Shown piece after piece: positions 46,659 to 55,906 of a stretch of DNA of 64,000 nt. Under the pieces are notes generated by a model. That model saw nothing but the letters and a program-made list of their open reading frames with translations. It did not search any database and had not been told where the DNA came from. Position numbers and translations under genes: made by a program. Where the stretch lies: positions 62,001 to 126,000 of the forward strand of contig JABGXW010000162.1 of assembly GCA_018675575.1 (NCBI GenBank), given 5' to 3'. Source of the stretch: Bacteriovoracaceae bacterium (GTDB taxonomy: Bacteria; Bdellovibrionota; Bacteriovoracia; Bacteriovoracales; Bacteriovoracaceae). Numbering within the stretch: the first letter of the stretch is position 1; the number at the start of each line of letters is the position of its first letter.

Positions 46659-48484
46659 TGATTGAATATATAATCAATATATTAGCCGCATTAACTTTAT
46701 TATCTCCGATAATACTTACGCTTATTAAAGATGAAAATAATGATGGTAAGAAACAAAAGTATATCATGGGATATCATCTCTTTTCATTTTTGATTCTTAT
46801 CATGACTCTTATCGTTTCTGATCAGAGAAGTATCTCTTTTGGAATCGCAGCAAGTGAAAATTTTTATTTCGTAAAATCATTAGCACTTAAAGTAGATAAA
46901 ATAATTATAAACTTCATGGTTGTACTTCATCTCGCCGGGTTTATACAAATATCTTTACGAAAAGAGTTTAAAAATAACACGAGAGAAATTTGGTGTTATT
47001 TTATTTTCTACTTTTTAGTAATGATGGCCATGTGCTCATCAAACATCTTAACGATAGTATCTATAGAAGAGATACTACTGCTCATTTTATATTTAAACTA
47101 TAAAGTGAAAGACAGTTTGGTTACATATGACACAAGATATTTTAAAGTTGCAAACGTGATGCTTCTGCTAGGAGGACTTGTATATCTAATAGACATTGAA
47201 AATATTGGCATTAGCGAGGAGGTAATATCTGCAAAATATATCGCTAGTGTATTTACAGCTGCCGGATTGATTATTAAATTACATTTATTTCCTTTTAATA
47301 GAAACAAATTCAGTAACTATACATTAGAAATGAACAAAGGAATAATTGAACAGCAGTTCCTGGCATTGCTTCCAACATTAGCAATCTTAACGAAGCTAAT
47401 ATTGGATAATGATATATCAGAAATCTTAGTTCAAACATTATTTTATTTCAGTCTATGCACCGTCCTCCTGACATCAATATCATTGATTCTTCAAAACAAT
47501 GTAAAAAATATTTCCAGACTACTGATGCATTCTGGAATTTGTCTTTTTGTGATACATTTATGTACAGGAAATATTACAGAGTCAGTATATTCTTTTATGG
47601 CCCATTCATTATCTTATTTGGGAATTGTTGCATTTATAGGAATAATTTCTTATAAGAACAAAACAAAAAATTTAAAAGAATTTAAGAATGTAAAAATAAA
47701 CCATATGTTTGGGAATACATTTTTATATATAGTACTGGCTTCTTCTATGGCCTTGCCATTTACACCTCTTGCATTTTCACATTACAGCTTGATACTTTCA
47801 TCATCAGTATATAATGAGTCGGCTATTGTTATTTCATTGCTACTGAATACATCCTTGCTTATACTGTCTTTTTCAATGTTTAGATTGTTTTGGTATAGCT
47901 CACATTTCTTTAAACCAGAGAGTAAAGAATTAAAACCGAATAACACACAGGTATTTACATTAGGAACAATATCAATATTAATTTTTGTGTTTATTATAAT
48001 TGGAATTCCAAACCTCTTTATTGAAAGTTATAGCTTCAGCTTCAAAGAACTAATTAACTCTAAAACATTAGAGCTTGTTGATGTTACTATTCAGGCTAAG
48101 AACTTAACCTTGATGTATACTTTCGCACATCCATTTATAGCAGCGATTGTTATCTATGTATTGTATCTAAAAAAGAATAAAGATGGAAAAATTAATGATT
48201 TTAGATTCAAAAACATTTCTTTGTTTAGCTTTGCTGAAAAGAACTTTTCTATTACAAATTATTTTGATAATATTTTAGATATTACAGCCAAAACATTCAT
48301 TTATATCAAAACCAATATTATAGAGGTAAGTGTTAAACGTGCAATTTTGGCGATAGGAAAATCTATTTATCAGGGTTCTGGATTTCTAAGCAATATTAGG
48401 CCCAAAGGAATTAACTCGAATCTCCTTTATGCGTCAACGACAATGGCAATAATGCTTATGTTTCTCTTTAGTAAATTAATATGA
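46658..48484 (+). CDS. Divergent NuoL paralogue (NuoL')
   Basis: A 608-residue, many-helix protein in the L position. Traces of the antiporter core remain: IVSIEEILLLILYLN (Glu near 136) and GLIIKLHLFPFNRNKF (Lys near 206), which matches GKSAQFPLQVWLP. The nuoL channel His is not seen, and the late helix has FSHYSLIL where nuoL has VSKDRIL. An amphipathic C-terminal stretch and last helix (about 520-608) resemble the lateral-helix end of nuoL. It overlaps NuoM' by four bases. Confidence 0.75.
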   Translation: MIEYIINILAALTLLSPIILTLIKDENNDGKKQKYIMGYHLFSFLILIMTLIVSDQRSISFGIAASENFYFVKSLALKVDKIIINFMVVLHLAGFIQISLRKEFKNNTREIWCYFIFYFLVMMAMCSSNILTIVSIEEILLLILYLNYKVKDSLVTYDTRYFKVANVMLLLGGLVYLIDIENIGISEEVISAKYIASVFTAAGLIIKLHLFPFNRNKFSNYTLEMNKGIIEQQFLALLPTLAILTKLILDNDISEILVQTLFYFSLCTVLLTSISLILQNNVKNISRLLMHSGICLFVIHLCTGNITESVYSFMAHSLSYLGIVAFIGIISYKNKTKNLKEFKNVKINHMFGNTFLYIVLASSMALPFTPLAFSHYSLILSSSVYNESAIVISLLLNTSLLILSFSMFRLFWYSSHFFKPESKELKPNNTQVFTLGTISILIFVFIIIGIPNLFIESYSFSFKELINSKTLELVDVTIQAKNLTLMYTFAHPFIAAIVIYVLYLKKNKDGKINDFRFKNISLFSFAEKNFSITNYFDNILDITAKTFIYIKTNIIEVSVKRAILAIGKSIYQGSGFLSNIRPKGINSNLLYASTTMAIMLMFLFSKLI

Positions 48485-49824
48485 ACCTATTACATATTTT
48501 AATATTAGTGATGACTATAGTAATGCTAGTAACGCATTACTTAGATTCTAAAGTTATAAAACTTGGCTTAAGACTTATTACTAGTATCGGAATATTTGTT
48601 GGCGGATTGAGCGTGTTTAAAGGGTATAGTTTAGGTATTCCATTAGGGGATGTTAATATAAATGATTATTTTTCTTTAAAAATGAATACCTTTTCTTGGT
48701 TCTGCTATTCTATACCAACTATACTAATTTGCTATGTTTATGGAAGGGCCATCATTAATGATGATGTCAAAAATGAGCTGAAACTTCCCTTTGATGTGAT
48801 TCTCTTTGGAGCATTGATCGTTTTTCTAACAGAGTCATTTTTTATTTACTCCGTTACGATAGAATTAATAATTTTATTTCTTTCTTCTAGTCTTATTAAT
48901 ACTTTGGAACCGAATGACGGTTTTAGAAAATATCAGATAAACTTTTTTCCTAGTATCTTGTTAATGGCCGTTTTTGCTGTTTTTTACAGTGGGAGTAATG
49001 ACTTAATACATCTATTGCAGTTTCCACTTATGAATTTGGAAAACATATATGCAGGAGCACAAAAAATATCATTTTTTTATCTTTCACTATTAATGTTAAT
49101 ATATTTTTTATTGCGCTGGATAATTATTATTAAAATGACTTTTAACTCGTTAAAAGTGACGAGAAAAACAATAATGATGTTGCCTATATTTAGTATTTTG
49201 TTTTTAAATGGTTACATTAATTATATAAAAAAGGTATTGGATAGGAGTCCTGAGTTTAGTAACTTTTGGATCGTTCTTGTGGCTCTGTGCCTAATTGGCT
49301 TAATGTCTTTTAATAAAGAGGCAGAAAACCCCGGCTTAGACTTTGTAAAAAAATCATTTCAGTTAATAATCTTACTAATAATGAGTACAACAATGAATAT
49401 GGTTCAAATAATGCCAAGCTTTTATATTGCGAGCTCGGTATTATTATTAACGATGACGTTTGTCTCAATACTATATTTCGAAGATAAACCACTTTCAATT
49501 TTAAATGAATTAAAAGATAGGGGTAGACAATCTCTTTTTTTAATCTTAGCCCTTGCAATAATTATTTTGACTTTGTCTCCAACACCTCTTACCCCCGTGG
49601 TTTTCGCATTGTTTGAAAACTTAAAACAAGTATTTATTTCAGAAAAAATCATCTCTCTTTTTATAGTTGTCGTTTTTTGTATAATCACATTTCCATTAAT
49701 ATATAAAATCAAATACTTTGATGACTATGTTTATAATTCAAATAAAGTAGTTAATAATTCCCTGGGGATTATGTTTGTGTGGGGATATATTATCCTGTCA
49801 TTTGGCATAATAGGATTTAAATAA
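48481..49824 (+). CDS. Divergent NuoM paralogue (NuoM')
   Basis: A 447-residue hydrophobic protein in the M position, the most eroded of the second set. A membrane glutamate remains in SVTIELIILFLSS, the likely equivalent of nuoM VFWEVMLIPMF. The Lys of AIKVPVFPFHTW seems replaced by Arg in YFLLRWIIII, and the GVLLKMGTYG Lys has no counterpart in the aligned SILFLNGYIN. The PFHTWLPHAH loop is not recognisable. It could be mistaken for an unknown membrane protein but for its place in the order. Confidence 0.65.
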   Translation: MNLLHILILVMTIVMLVTHYLDSKVIKLGLRLITSIGIFVGGLSVFKGYSLGIPLGDVNINDYFSLKMNTFSWFCYSIPTILICYVYGRAIINDDVKNELKLPFDVILFGALIVFLTESFFIYSVTIELIILFLSSSLINTLEPNDGFRKYQINFFPSILLMAVFAVFYSGSNDLIHLLQFPLMNLENIYAGAQKISFFYLSLLMLIYFLLRWIIIIKMTFNSLKVTRKTIMMLPIFSILFLNGYINYIKKVLDRSPEFSNFWIVLVALCLIGLMSFNKEAENPGLDFVKKSFQLIILLIMSTTMNMVQIMPSFYIASSVLLLTMTFVSILYFEDKPLSILNELKDRGRQSLFLILALAIIILTLSPTPLTPVVFALFENLKQVFISEKIISLFIVVVFCIITFPLIYKIKYFDDYVYNSNKVVNNSLGIMFVWGYIILSFGIIGFK

Positions 49825-49825
49825 T

Positions 49826-51181
49826 ATGGAACCGGAGGCTTTAAATATTCTTATTTTCTTTTCTGTTGTTTTATCCTTGTCCATTTTGAGTATATTTATA
49901 TTTAAAAAACTAGCTTTCTTAGGGAACGTTTTCTTAATATTAAATCAGCTAACTCTTTTCAATAATCTTACCAAATTCGATGAAATAAAACTCACTAATA
50001 CATTTGTACTTAACGGCTTAAACTTTAAGATAACCCTTCTGATACTTCTATTTTCAATTGTTGTCATGATGCTTCAAAACCTATCAAGTATAATTAGCTT
50101 TAAAAAAAATATTGTAAGTGTCTTTATGTTTGTCGGCATCGCAAGTGCTATCGGCTCAAAAACCCCCCTCCTCTTTTTTATTGCAAGCGAGATCATCAGT
50201 TGTAGTATAAGCTTTTTTATAGCAACTTCTGGCAAAGAGTTATCTGCACTTGGAGCATTGAGAAATTATATTAAGTCGGGCTTCTCTGGCGGGGGATTTT
50301 TACTTTTTAGTTATTTTCTATTCATAGGGACAGAAAAATTCTCCTTTTATAATGTTGAAGTTGTAAGCTCAAATCTTTATGCACTTTCACTATGCTTTTA
50401 TCTTACTTATGCATTCTCAAAAATTGGTTTAGCTCCCTTCAACTCAAGATTAATTGATAAATTTGAAAACCTTGACTATCAAGGAATTGCAGCGGTCTTT
50501 TTAATAGGAAGGATTGGAATTATTTACGCCTTAATAGAGAAGTTTCAACATCTCCTATTAGAAGCAACCCCGGTCCATCAACAGTATTTAATTTACTTTG
50601 TATTAATTATTTCTATCTTTTCATGTTTTTATATGGGTTTATTGGCAATCTGGTCTAAAGAGTTAAACAAGGCGATGGGGCTCGTTTATATTTCTCAGCT
50701 TTCTTTTCTAGGAATATATCTAACTTATGGTATTTCTTTTGATGCTTTGGAGAATTTAATTCTGCTAAATGTGACCTTACATATATCTCTTGTGCTCGGC
50801 GTTGTCCCTGTGCTTTTCCTTAAGAAAAAAGATGGTAGTTATCATCGCGGTCGCTGGAAGCTTGGTGCTTATTCATTGGTTTGGGGATCGTTGACGTTGA
50901 TAGGCTTGCCTCCAAGCATGGGTGTTATTGCCAAGATAACGTCCCTATCAAACTTTATACGAGAGGGTTATTTACTTGAAAGTATCTTTTTGATCATTGG
51001 ATTGTTTTTGTCTGTTAATTTGCTCAGCAAGGTTTTTCAATTCAATGCAGACACAAATCTCTTGGCGAAAACAGGCATGATTACAAGTGCACCTCTAAGA
51101 CTCAAACTTTTTACTATGCTATTATTGTTAATGACCTTAGTGGGCCTAGTATTGCTGAAAAATATATTGCAGATTATGTAA
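49826..51181 (+). CDS. Divergent NuoN paralogue (NuoN')
   Basis: A 451-residue protein and the best conserved of the second set. FFIASEIISCSISFF matches the channel Glu helix, FSKIGLAPFNSRLIDKFE matches GYKIAAVPFHMWAPDVYEG, and ELNKAMGLVYISQLSFLG matches SVKRMLAYSSISHAGV. GLPPSMGVIAKITSL matches GVPPLSGFVAKFNIF. The nuoN Lys of IVPKVAG is Arg here (LIGRIG). So most ion-path charges survive. It directly abuts the TPR gene with no spacer. Confidence 0.8.
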   Translation: MEPEALNILIFFSVVLSLSILSIFIFKKLAFLGNVFLILNQLTLFNNLTKFDEIKLTNTFVLNGLNFKITLLILLFSIVVMMLQNLSSIISFKKNIVSVFMFVGIASAIGSKTPLLFFIASEIISCSISFFIATSGKELSALGALRNYIKSGFSGGGFLLFSYFLFIGTEKFSFYNVEVVSSNLYALSLCFYLTYAFSKIGLAPFNSRLIDKFENLDYQGIAAVFLIGRIGIIYALIEKFQHLLLEATPVHQQYLIYFVLIISIFSCFYMGLLAIWSKELNKAMGLVYISQLSFLGIYLTYGISFDALENLILLNVTLHISLVLGVVPVLFLKKKDGSYHRGRWKLGAYSLVWGSLTLIGLPPSMGVIAKITSLSNFIREGYLLESIFLIIGLFLSVNLLSKVFQFNADTNLLAKTGMITSAPLRLKLFTMLLLLMTLVGLVLLKNILQIM

Positions 51182-54100
51182 ATGAAAAATAAATTTAGAA
51201 TTAAACTTAATAATGATCGTATTGTCGGTCCTTTTAATGAAGCACAGATTGGTGAGCTTTATAGTAAGGGGCATATTGACGGTTCTGAAAAGTGCCAGGC
51301 GTATCCAATTGGCGATTGGGACGATTTCAAAAACTTCGAAGATTTAAAAGAGGTTATTCTAAATATTATTAATGAAGACGAAATGACTAGCACAATCGAT
51401 CAATCTACTAAAATTAATACGCTGGCAAGACTAGGGCTAACATCAAAGGCTAAAGGTGAAAATGGTGATAATAAAAATACGGAATCAAACGTACAATTTA
51501 ATGAATTTCAATTTGAAAAGAAACAAAAACAATCAAATATAGACTATGAAGAACTAGAAAGAAAACATCAAAAAATCTCTGAAAAAGAAGATGCAACAGG
51601 ATTCGACTTTGCGGGGCTCTCTGGATCCGGAATATTCGATTCAACTGAATCTTCTGATAGTGACAAAAAGAAACTCCCGGATCAGAATGAAGGCGATATA
51701 GAGAAAACGAGATTAATCAGAGTACCTGTAAATGAAAAAGAAATAGACAAAACAATAATCTTGCAAAAAAATGTTTTAGAGAACTTAAAAAAAGAACAAG
51801 AAAAATCAAAAAAAATTGAGATTCAGCAAGATGAAGACGATAAAAAGTCGGATGAGACAAAGGTTAATATCAATGATGCCACTCAATTTATTAACTTAAA
51901 CGAATTGCTTCCCACAGTTAAGGAAGATGTTGCTCTTGTAGAAAGAGAAATAGAAGAGAAGATTGCTCATAAACAAAAAATAGAAGAAAAAGAACTCGTT
52001 GAGGCAATAAAAAAGAAAGAAGAGAAAAGAGAAAGAAAAGAAAAAATAACAAAAAAAGGAATGAAGCCGATAATAGCGCTTGCTTTTATTGCCATATTCT
52101 GGACAATACTTTTTGATGACGATGAAAGCAATGCCATTCCATTACCGAAAAGAATTAGCATCTCATTTCCCATTGCAAAACCTTATGAAGACAAAATAAA
52201 AGCAAAAGAATATTTTCTTGCAGGAAAAAAAAGTTATTCCGAGCAAAGCTTTTTGGGAAAAAAGCTTGCTGCAAGAAACTTCCACGACTCGCTGAGCCAT
52301 AGCTTTAATAAGAACAAAGCACTGGGCTGGCTTATTCTGTCTTATGCTGAGATTTATGACAATGCGAGAAGTAAATCGAAAGCCGCAATCAAAATACACA
52401 AGCTTTTAAAAATTGCAAACTCAAAACTTTTGAAAGACGTTAATGTTGCCCTAGGAGCAGCCGTTTTTTATAGTAGCTACGGAAAACATAAAACCGCCAT
52501 TAATGTTATTGAAAACTTTTTACGAGTTGGTAAAGCTTCGCTGAAAATTTTGTCGGTTTACTTGAATGTTCTTATTGCAGAGGGGGAACTAACAAAAGCT
52601 CGAAAGGTTTTTGATAAACTAATTAAACTACCCAAAAAGTCTATTACAATTACAATAGCATTATGTAATTTTCTAGAGCAAGATGAACGAATTGACGAAG
52701 CAGATAAACTAGTAAAAGAGATAATGCAAAAGCATAAAACATCAATTCCACTTCTTTTACGATCTGCTAAATATAAGTTTGAGCAAGGTAAATATAAACG
52801 ATTTGCTAAACATCTCAAACTTATTGAAGAGTTAAATTCTGGCGGCTCACCTATTTATTATGCAAAATATTTAGAGCTCAAAGGAATGCTAGCAGCGGCG
52901 AATCAGAAGCTAGGTGAATCAGCAAAATACTTCAATAAGGCACTAAAAATTAATGAATCAGATGAGCTTCGATCTAAATTGGCGACACTTAGTCTAGGCG
53001 GAACTGAATCTGTTGAGGCCTTAATATTACAATCAAAAGTTATTAATAAGATGAAATATGCAAAACTTGCAGTTAAGGAAAAAAGTTGGGAAAAGGCATT
53101 TAAATTTTCAATAGATGCCGCAGACCTATTGCCCTCCTATATTCCAGCACAATTACTGTTAGCCGACATTCAAACTCAGCGAGGATATTTTGAGTCAGCA
53201 ATTAAAACTCTTACACAATTAAAACAGAGCAACCCAGTCAATCCAAATGTAAACTTCAAATTGATCATGGCATATGTGTCTGCATTAAAACTTGAAGATG
53301 CCAGTAAGCTTATACAAATGATTTCACAAACGAAGTTAAGATCTACCGCTGGTTATGCTTCTGTATTGGGCAGGTATTATCATAAAAAGAACCATGATTT
53401 ACTTGCTGTGCAATGGCTAAAAGAATCGATTAAGAGATTTCCTTTAAATGATGAAGACTATTATCTTCTTTCAAAAGTATTTTTAAAAAATAGAAAGTAT
53501 GACAATGCAATTCAAATGCTTGGAGAGGCAATATCTTTAGATCCAAAAATGATCAAATATAAATCTACATATGCAAAGATATTGTATGAACGCTCAGATG
53601 TTAATTCCGCTTTGGGTTACCTCAGAGATGTTCTAGATGAAAATAAAGATAGCCCAAAACTTTTAGGCGATATCGCGATTTATTATTATCGCTCTGGTCA
53701 AATGAGACGTTTTGAAGATTATATGAAAAAAATTGAAGCCCTGTCGACAAAGGATCAATCATTTTACGAGTTTCTTATCAAAGCTGCTAAATTGGATGAG
53801 CGTTATCAAGACGTCATAAAATATTCTAAAGAGCTGATTAAAATCAACCCGGGAGACTTAGAAACGCGGATGATACTTGGTGAATATTTATTTAGAGAAA
53901 AGCAGTTACCACAAGCAGTAGAGGCTTTTGAATCGATTATAGAAAGGTTAAAAGGATTTCCGAGGGCACATTATTATCTCGCAAAGATTTTTATACAATC
54001 AGGTGATGCCAAAAAAGCTTTATCTTTAGCTGAAATTGAAGTTAACTTAAATAAAGGCCTTGAGTTTGGCTATTATATTAGAGGTGAATCTTACAAGGAG

Positions 54101-54412
54101 CTCAAGGAATTTCAAAAAGCGATTGATGATTATGAAAAAGCGATCTCTATAAATGGAAAATATGTAGAGGCATTGATGAGTCTGGCTTGGATAAAACATA
54201 GGCAGAACTTTTATGAAGAGGCCCGAGAACTGTATTTAAGGGCAAAAAAACAGAACGAATCAAACCCCGAAGTTCATAAACGGCTAGGCCATGTTTACAA
54301 ATCTACGGGTAACTCAGGTCTTGCTTTGGAATCTTTTCAGACTTATTTAGATATTTTCCCCGCAGCGCCTGATCGACAGCGGATAGAGCAGGAGATTAAA
54401 GCTTTGCGCTGA
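51182..54412 (+). CDS. Large membrane-anchored TPR protein with N-terminal GYF_2-like domain
   Basis: A 1076-residue protein. Residues 1-60 (KFRIKLNNDRIVGPFNEAQI...GDWDDFKNF) resemble the GYF_2 (DUF4339) fold with its G-P-F/Y signature. A long charged, probably disordered and coiled-coil region follows (60-290), then one membrane helix (about 297-313) with a DDDE end, and then about 740 residues of repeated TPR-like helical hairpins (for example EFQKAIDDYEKAISINGKYVEALMSLAWI). The predicted layout puts the GYF end in the cytoplasm and TPRs outside. The ATG follows the NuoN' stop with no gap, tying it to the second nuo set. Confidence 0.75.
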   Translation: MKNKFRIKLNNDRIVGPFNEAQIGELYSKGHIDGSEKCQAYPIGDWDDFKNFEDLKEVILNIINEDEMTSTIDQSTKINTLARLGLTSKAKGENGDNKNTESNVQFNEFQFEKKQKQSNIDYEELERKHQKISEKEDATGFDFAGLSGSGIFDSTESSDSDKKKLPDQNEGDIEKTRLIRVPVNEKEIDKTIILQKNVLENLKKEQEKSKKIEIQQDEDDKKSDETKVNINDATQFINLNELLPTVKEDVALVEREIEEKIAHKQKIEEKELVEAIKKKEEKRERKEKITKKGMKPIIALAFIAIFWTILFDDDESNAIPLPKRISISFPIAKPYEDKIKAKEYFLAGKKSYSEQSFLGKKLAARNFHDSLSHSFNKNKALGWLILSYAEIYDNARSKSKAAIKIHKLLKIANSKLLKDVNVALGAAVFYSSYGKHKTAINVIENFLRVGKASLKILSVYLNVLIAEGELTKARKVFDKLIKLPKKSITITIALCNFLEQDERIDEADKLVKEIMQKHKTSIPLLLRSAKYKFEQGKYKRFAKHLKLIEELNSGGSPIYYAKYLELKGMLAAANQKLGESAKYFNKALKINESDELRSKLATLSLGGTESVEALILQSKVINKMKYAKLAVKEKSWEKAFKFSIDAADLLPSYIPAQLLLADIQTQRGYFESAIKTLTQLKQSNPVNPNVNFKLIMAYVSALKLEDASKLIQMISQTKLRSTAGYASVLGRYYHKKNHDLLAVQWLKESIKRFPLNDEDYYLLSKVFLKNRKYDNAIQMLGEAISLDPKMIKYKSTYAKILYERSDVNSALGYLRDVLDENKDSPKLLGDIAIYYYRSGQMRRFEDYMKKIEALSTKDQSFYEFLIKAAKLDERYQDVIKYSKELIKINPGDLETRMILGEYLFREKQLPQAVEAFESIIERLKGFPRAHYYLAKIFIQSGDAKKALSLAEIEVNLNKGLEFGYYIRGESYKELKEFQKAIDDYEKAISINGKYVEALMSLAWIKHRQNFYEEARELYLRAKKQNESNPEVHKRLGHVYKSTGNSGLALESFQTYLDIFPAAPDRQRIEQEIKALR

Positions 54413-54444
54413 GCGTAGGCCTTTTGTCTTTCCCAAAAACTATC

Positions 54445-54473
54445 TTGTCAAAAAATGAAGAAAGAATTAATAT
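54445..54473 (+). promoter_or_regulatory. Promoter of the tRNA-Ser pair
   Basis: TTGTCA (54445-54450) and TAATAT (54468-54473) are separated by 17 bases, and the tRNA starts 15 bases after the -10 box. Confidence 0.6.
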
Positions 54474-54488
54474 TCATATCTTAAATGT

Positions 54489-54576
54489 GGAGGATTGGCT
54501 GAGTGGTCGAAAGCGGTGGTTTTGAAAACCATTGACCTTTACGGGTCCGCAGGTTCAAATCCTGTGTCCTCCGCCA
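54489..54576 (+). tRNA. tRNA-Ser (anticodon TGA), CCA encoded
   Basis: An 88-base class II tRNA. The acceptor stem GGAGGAT pairs with GTCCTCC, followed by G and CCA. The anticodon loop TTTGAAA is closed by GTGGT/ACCAT, giving anticodon TGA. A long variable arm and the T-loop GGTTCAAATCC follow. Confidence 0.97.
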
Positions 54577-54594
54577 TATATTTTTTGAATTAGT

Positions 54595-54683
54595 GGAGAC
54601 GTGGGAGAGTGGTCGAATCCAACACCTTGCTAAGGTGTCGTACCCTTGTGGTACCGTGAGTTCAAATCTCACCGTCTCCGCCA
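54595..54683 (+). tRNA. tRNA-Ser (anticodon GCT), CCA encoded
   Basis: An 89-base class II tRNA 18 bases after the previous one. The acceptor stem GGAGACG pairs with CGTCTCC. The anticodon loop TTGCTAA lies between CACC and GGTG, giving anticodon GCT. It has a long variable arm and the T-loop GTTCAAATC. Confidence 0.97.
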
Positions 54684-55191
54684 TTTTTGAATTTTTTCTT
54701 GTTGTAGATATCTGACAATGCACGGTTTTTTATAGATTAAATTAATTAGTAGTTTTGAAAAAGTTTAAAAGTTAGGTGTATAAATTTTAAAGAAACCTAT
54801 GAAAAGTTCTATCCAAACTTGCAGAGAAGGTATTTCATTTTACTTTCGGACAAAATTTAATTTCTATTACTAATGATGGATTTATTGAACCAATTAAAAA
54901 AGGTATTCAAAAAATATCCGCTCTCTCTCATGAATCAGTGAGGGCATACTAGATGCTATTTGTCTTTTAGATTTGTGATCAAAGCCTATAGATTTAAAAT
55001 AAACATTCCGGAAATTTTGACATCGTCACGCTTATCATCACCTCGTGGTTTTATCGTGTTCATAACTATAAAGATATATTTCATATACACGACGTAGACA
55101 GTTTGACATGTTTTAACAATAAAAAGAGATGATTTTAAAGGGTTTTTAATTCACTATCCGTATATAATTAGGTATTAGTTAGATTAATTGT
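54684..55191. other. 508-base intergenic region between tRNA genes
   Basis: No complete gene is visible. A 49-codon open stretch on the plus strand (54803-54952) reads like protein (KVLSKLAEKVFHF..., ending ALSHESVRAY) but has no start codon and follows a stop. The rest is AT-rich without clear hairpins apart from weak inverted segments. A TATAAT box at 55163-55168 lies 24 bases before tRNA-Arg. Confidence 0.5.
54803..54952 (+). pseudogene. Possible gene remnant without start codon
   Basis: A 49-codon open frame ending in TAG with balanced amino-acid composition (ITNDGFIEPIKKGIQKISAL) but no ATG, GTG or TTG at its beginning. It lies in the only sizeable gene-free gap of the right half, between tRNA genes, where degraded integrated DNA is often found. 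I do not recognise a family; it may be chance. Confidence 0.25.
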
Positions 55192-55268
55192 GCAGCCGTA
55201 GCTCAGCTGGATAGAGTACCTGACTACGAATCAGGTGGTCGAAGGTTCGAATCCTTCCGGTTGCGCCA
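55192..55268 (+). tRNA. tRNA-Arg (anticodon ACG), CCA encoded
   Basis: A 77-base cloverleaf. The acceptor GCAGCCG pairs with CGGTTGC. The D-arm is GCTCAGCTGGATAGAGT, the anticodon loop CTACGAA within CTGA/TCAG gives ACG (decoding CGN after inosine modification by TadA, which is encoded 1.4 kb away), and the T-arm is AAGGTTCGAATCCTT. Confidence 0.98.
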
Positions 55269-55296
55269 ATTATCTATCGCTTAAAGCGGAAATATA

Positions 55297-55905
55297 ATGA
55301 AATCAAGATGGTCTTATATTTTTCTCATAATAGCTTATATTATCCCGAGCTTTTCGTTTGATTTTCTTTTTGATTTTTGGGGTCAAGGCCTTATACCTTA
55401 TTATTTCGAATTCATATTTGTTGTAACAAGTATTTATATTTTTAAAGAAAAACTGCAGTTTTATTCTAAAGACAAGAAACCAAAACATTTTTTAAGATAT
55501 TTACTTGCCGGACTTATCACAATTATTTTTTGTAAACTATTCTCAACACAACTACCCTATGATCTGAGTTCAGCTACAGTTAAAGTATTTCTAGTTCTAA
55601 TAGGTCCATTATTAGAAGAATTTATTTTTAGATTTGCTATCTGGAATGCGATTGAAAAGTTCACTACCTGCAAGAAGGCCCCACTTCATATTACATCGAT
55701 TCTTTTTTCTATTGCGCACTTTAAGGGCATATTACTTATAACACCTCCCTATATGACTTTCATTACTTTTCAGGCCCTTTACACTCTTTTGCTAGGATAT
55801 ACGTTAGGTATGAGATACGAAAAAAAGAAAAATATAATGGAAATCGTTGTCCTTCACGTTCTATTTAACCTTGGTTTTTTGCTGGGGTATATGGGACTAT
55901 ATTAG
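55297..55905 (+). CDS. CPBP family intramembrane metalloprotease (CAAX/Abi-like)
   Basis: A 202-residue membrane protein with about six helices. The family motifs are E107-E108 with R112 (LLEEFIFR), H141 (SIAHFKG), and H187 with N191 (HVLFNLGF), the proposed metal and catalytic residues of the Rce1/CPBP group. The substrate cannot be predicted; bacterial members act in peptide maturation, immunity or envelope processes. The PilZ-type gene starts two bases after its stop. Confidence 0.88.
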   Translation: MKSRWSYIFLIIAYIIPSFSFDFLFDFWGQGLIPYYFEFIFVVTSIYIFKEKLQFYSKDKKPKHFLRYLLAGLITIIFCKLFSTQLPYDLSSATVKVFLVLIGPLLEEFIFRFAIWNAIEKFTTCKKAPLHITSILFSIAHFKGILLITPPYMTFITFQALYTLLLGYTLGMRYEKKKNIMEIVVLHVLFNLGFLLGYMGLY

Positions 55906-55906
55906 T

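Noticed and set aside
44458-51181. Second nuo block as an Mrp-type Na+/H+ antiporter operon
   Set aside because: Mrp operons have no NuoA- or NuoH-like genes. Gene order A-H-J-K-L-M-N and the H'-type ERK and LRSDQ segments fit a complex I arm better.
44458-51181. Second nuo block as an assembly duplication
   Set aside because: The two sets are only distantly similar at protein level, so this is not an assembly artefact.
54481-54723. Open frame on the minus strand across both serine tRNAs
   Set aside because: It is the antisense of two clear tRNA genes; such reading frames are a known source of false proteins.
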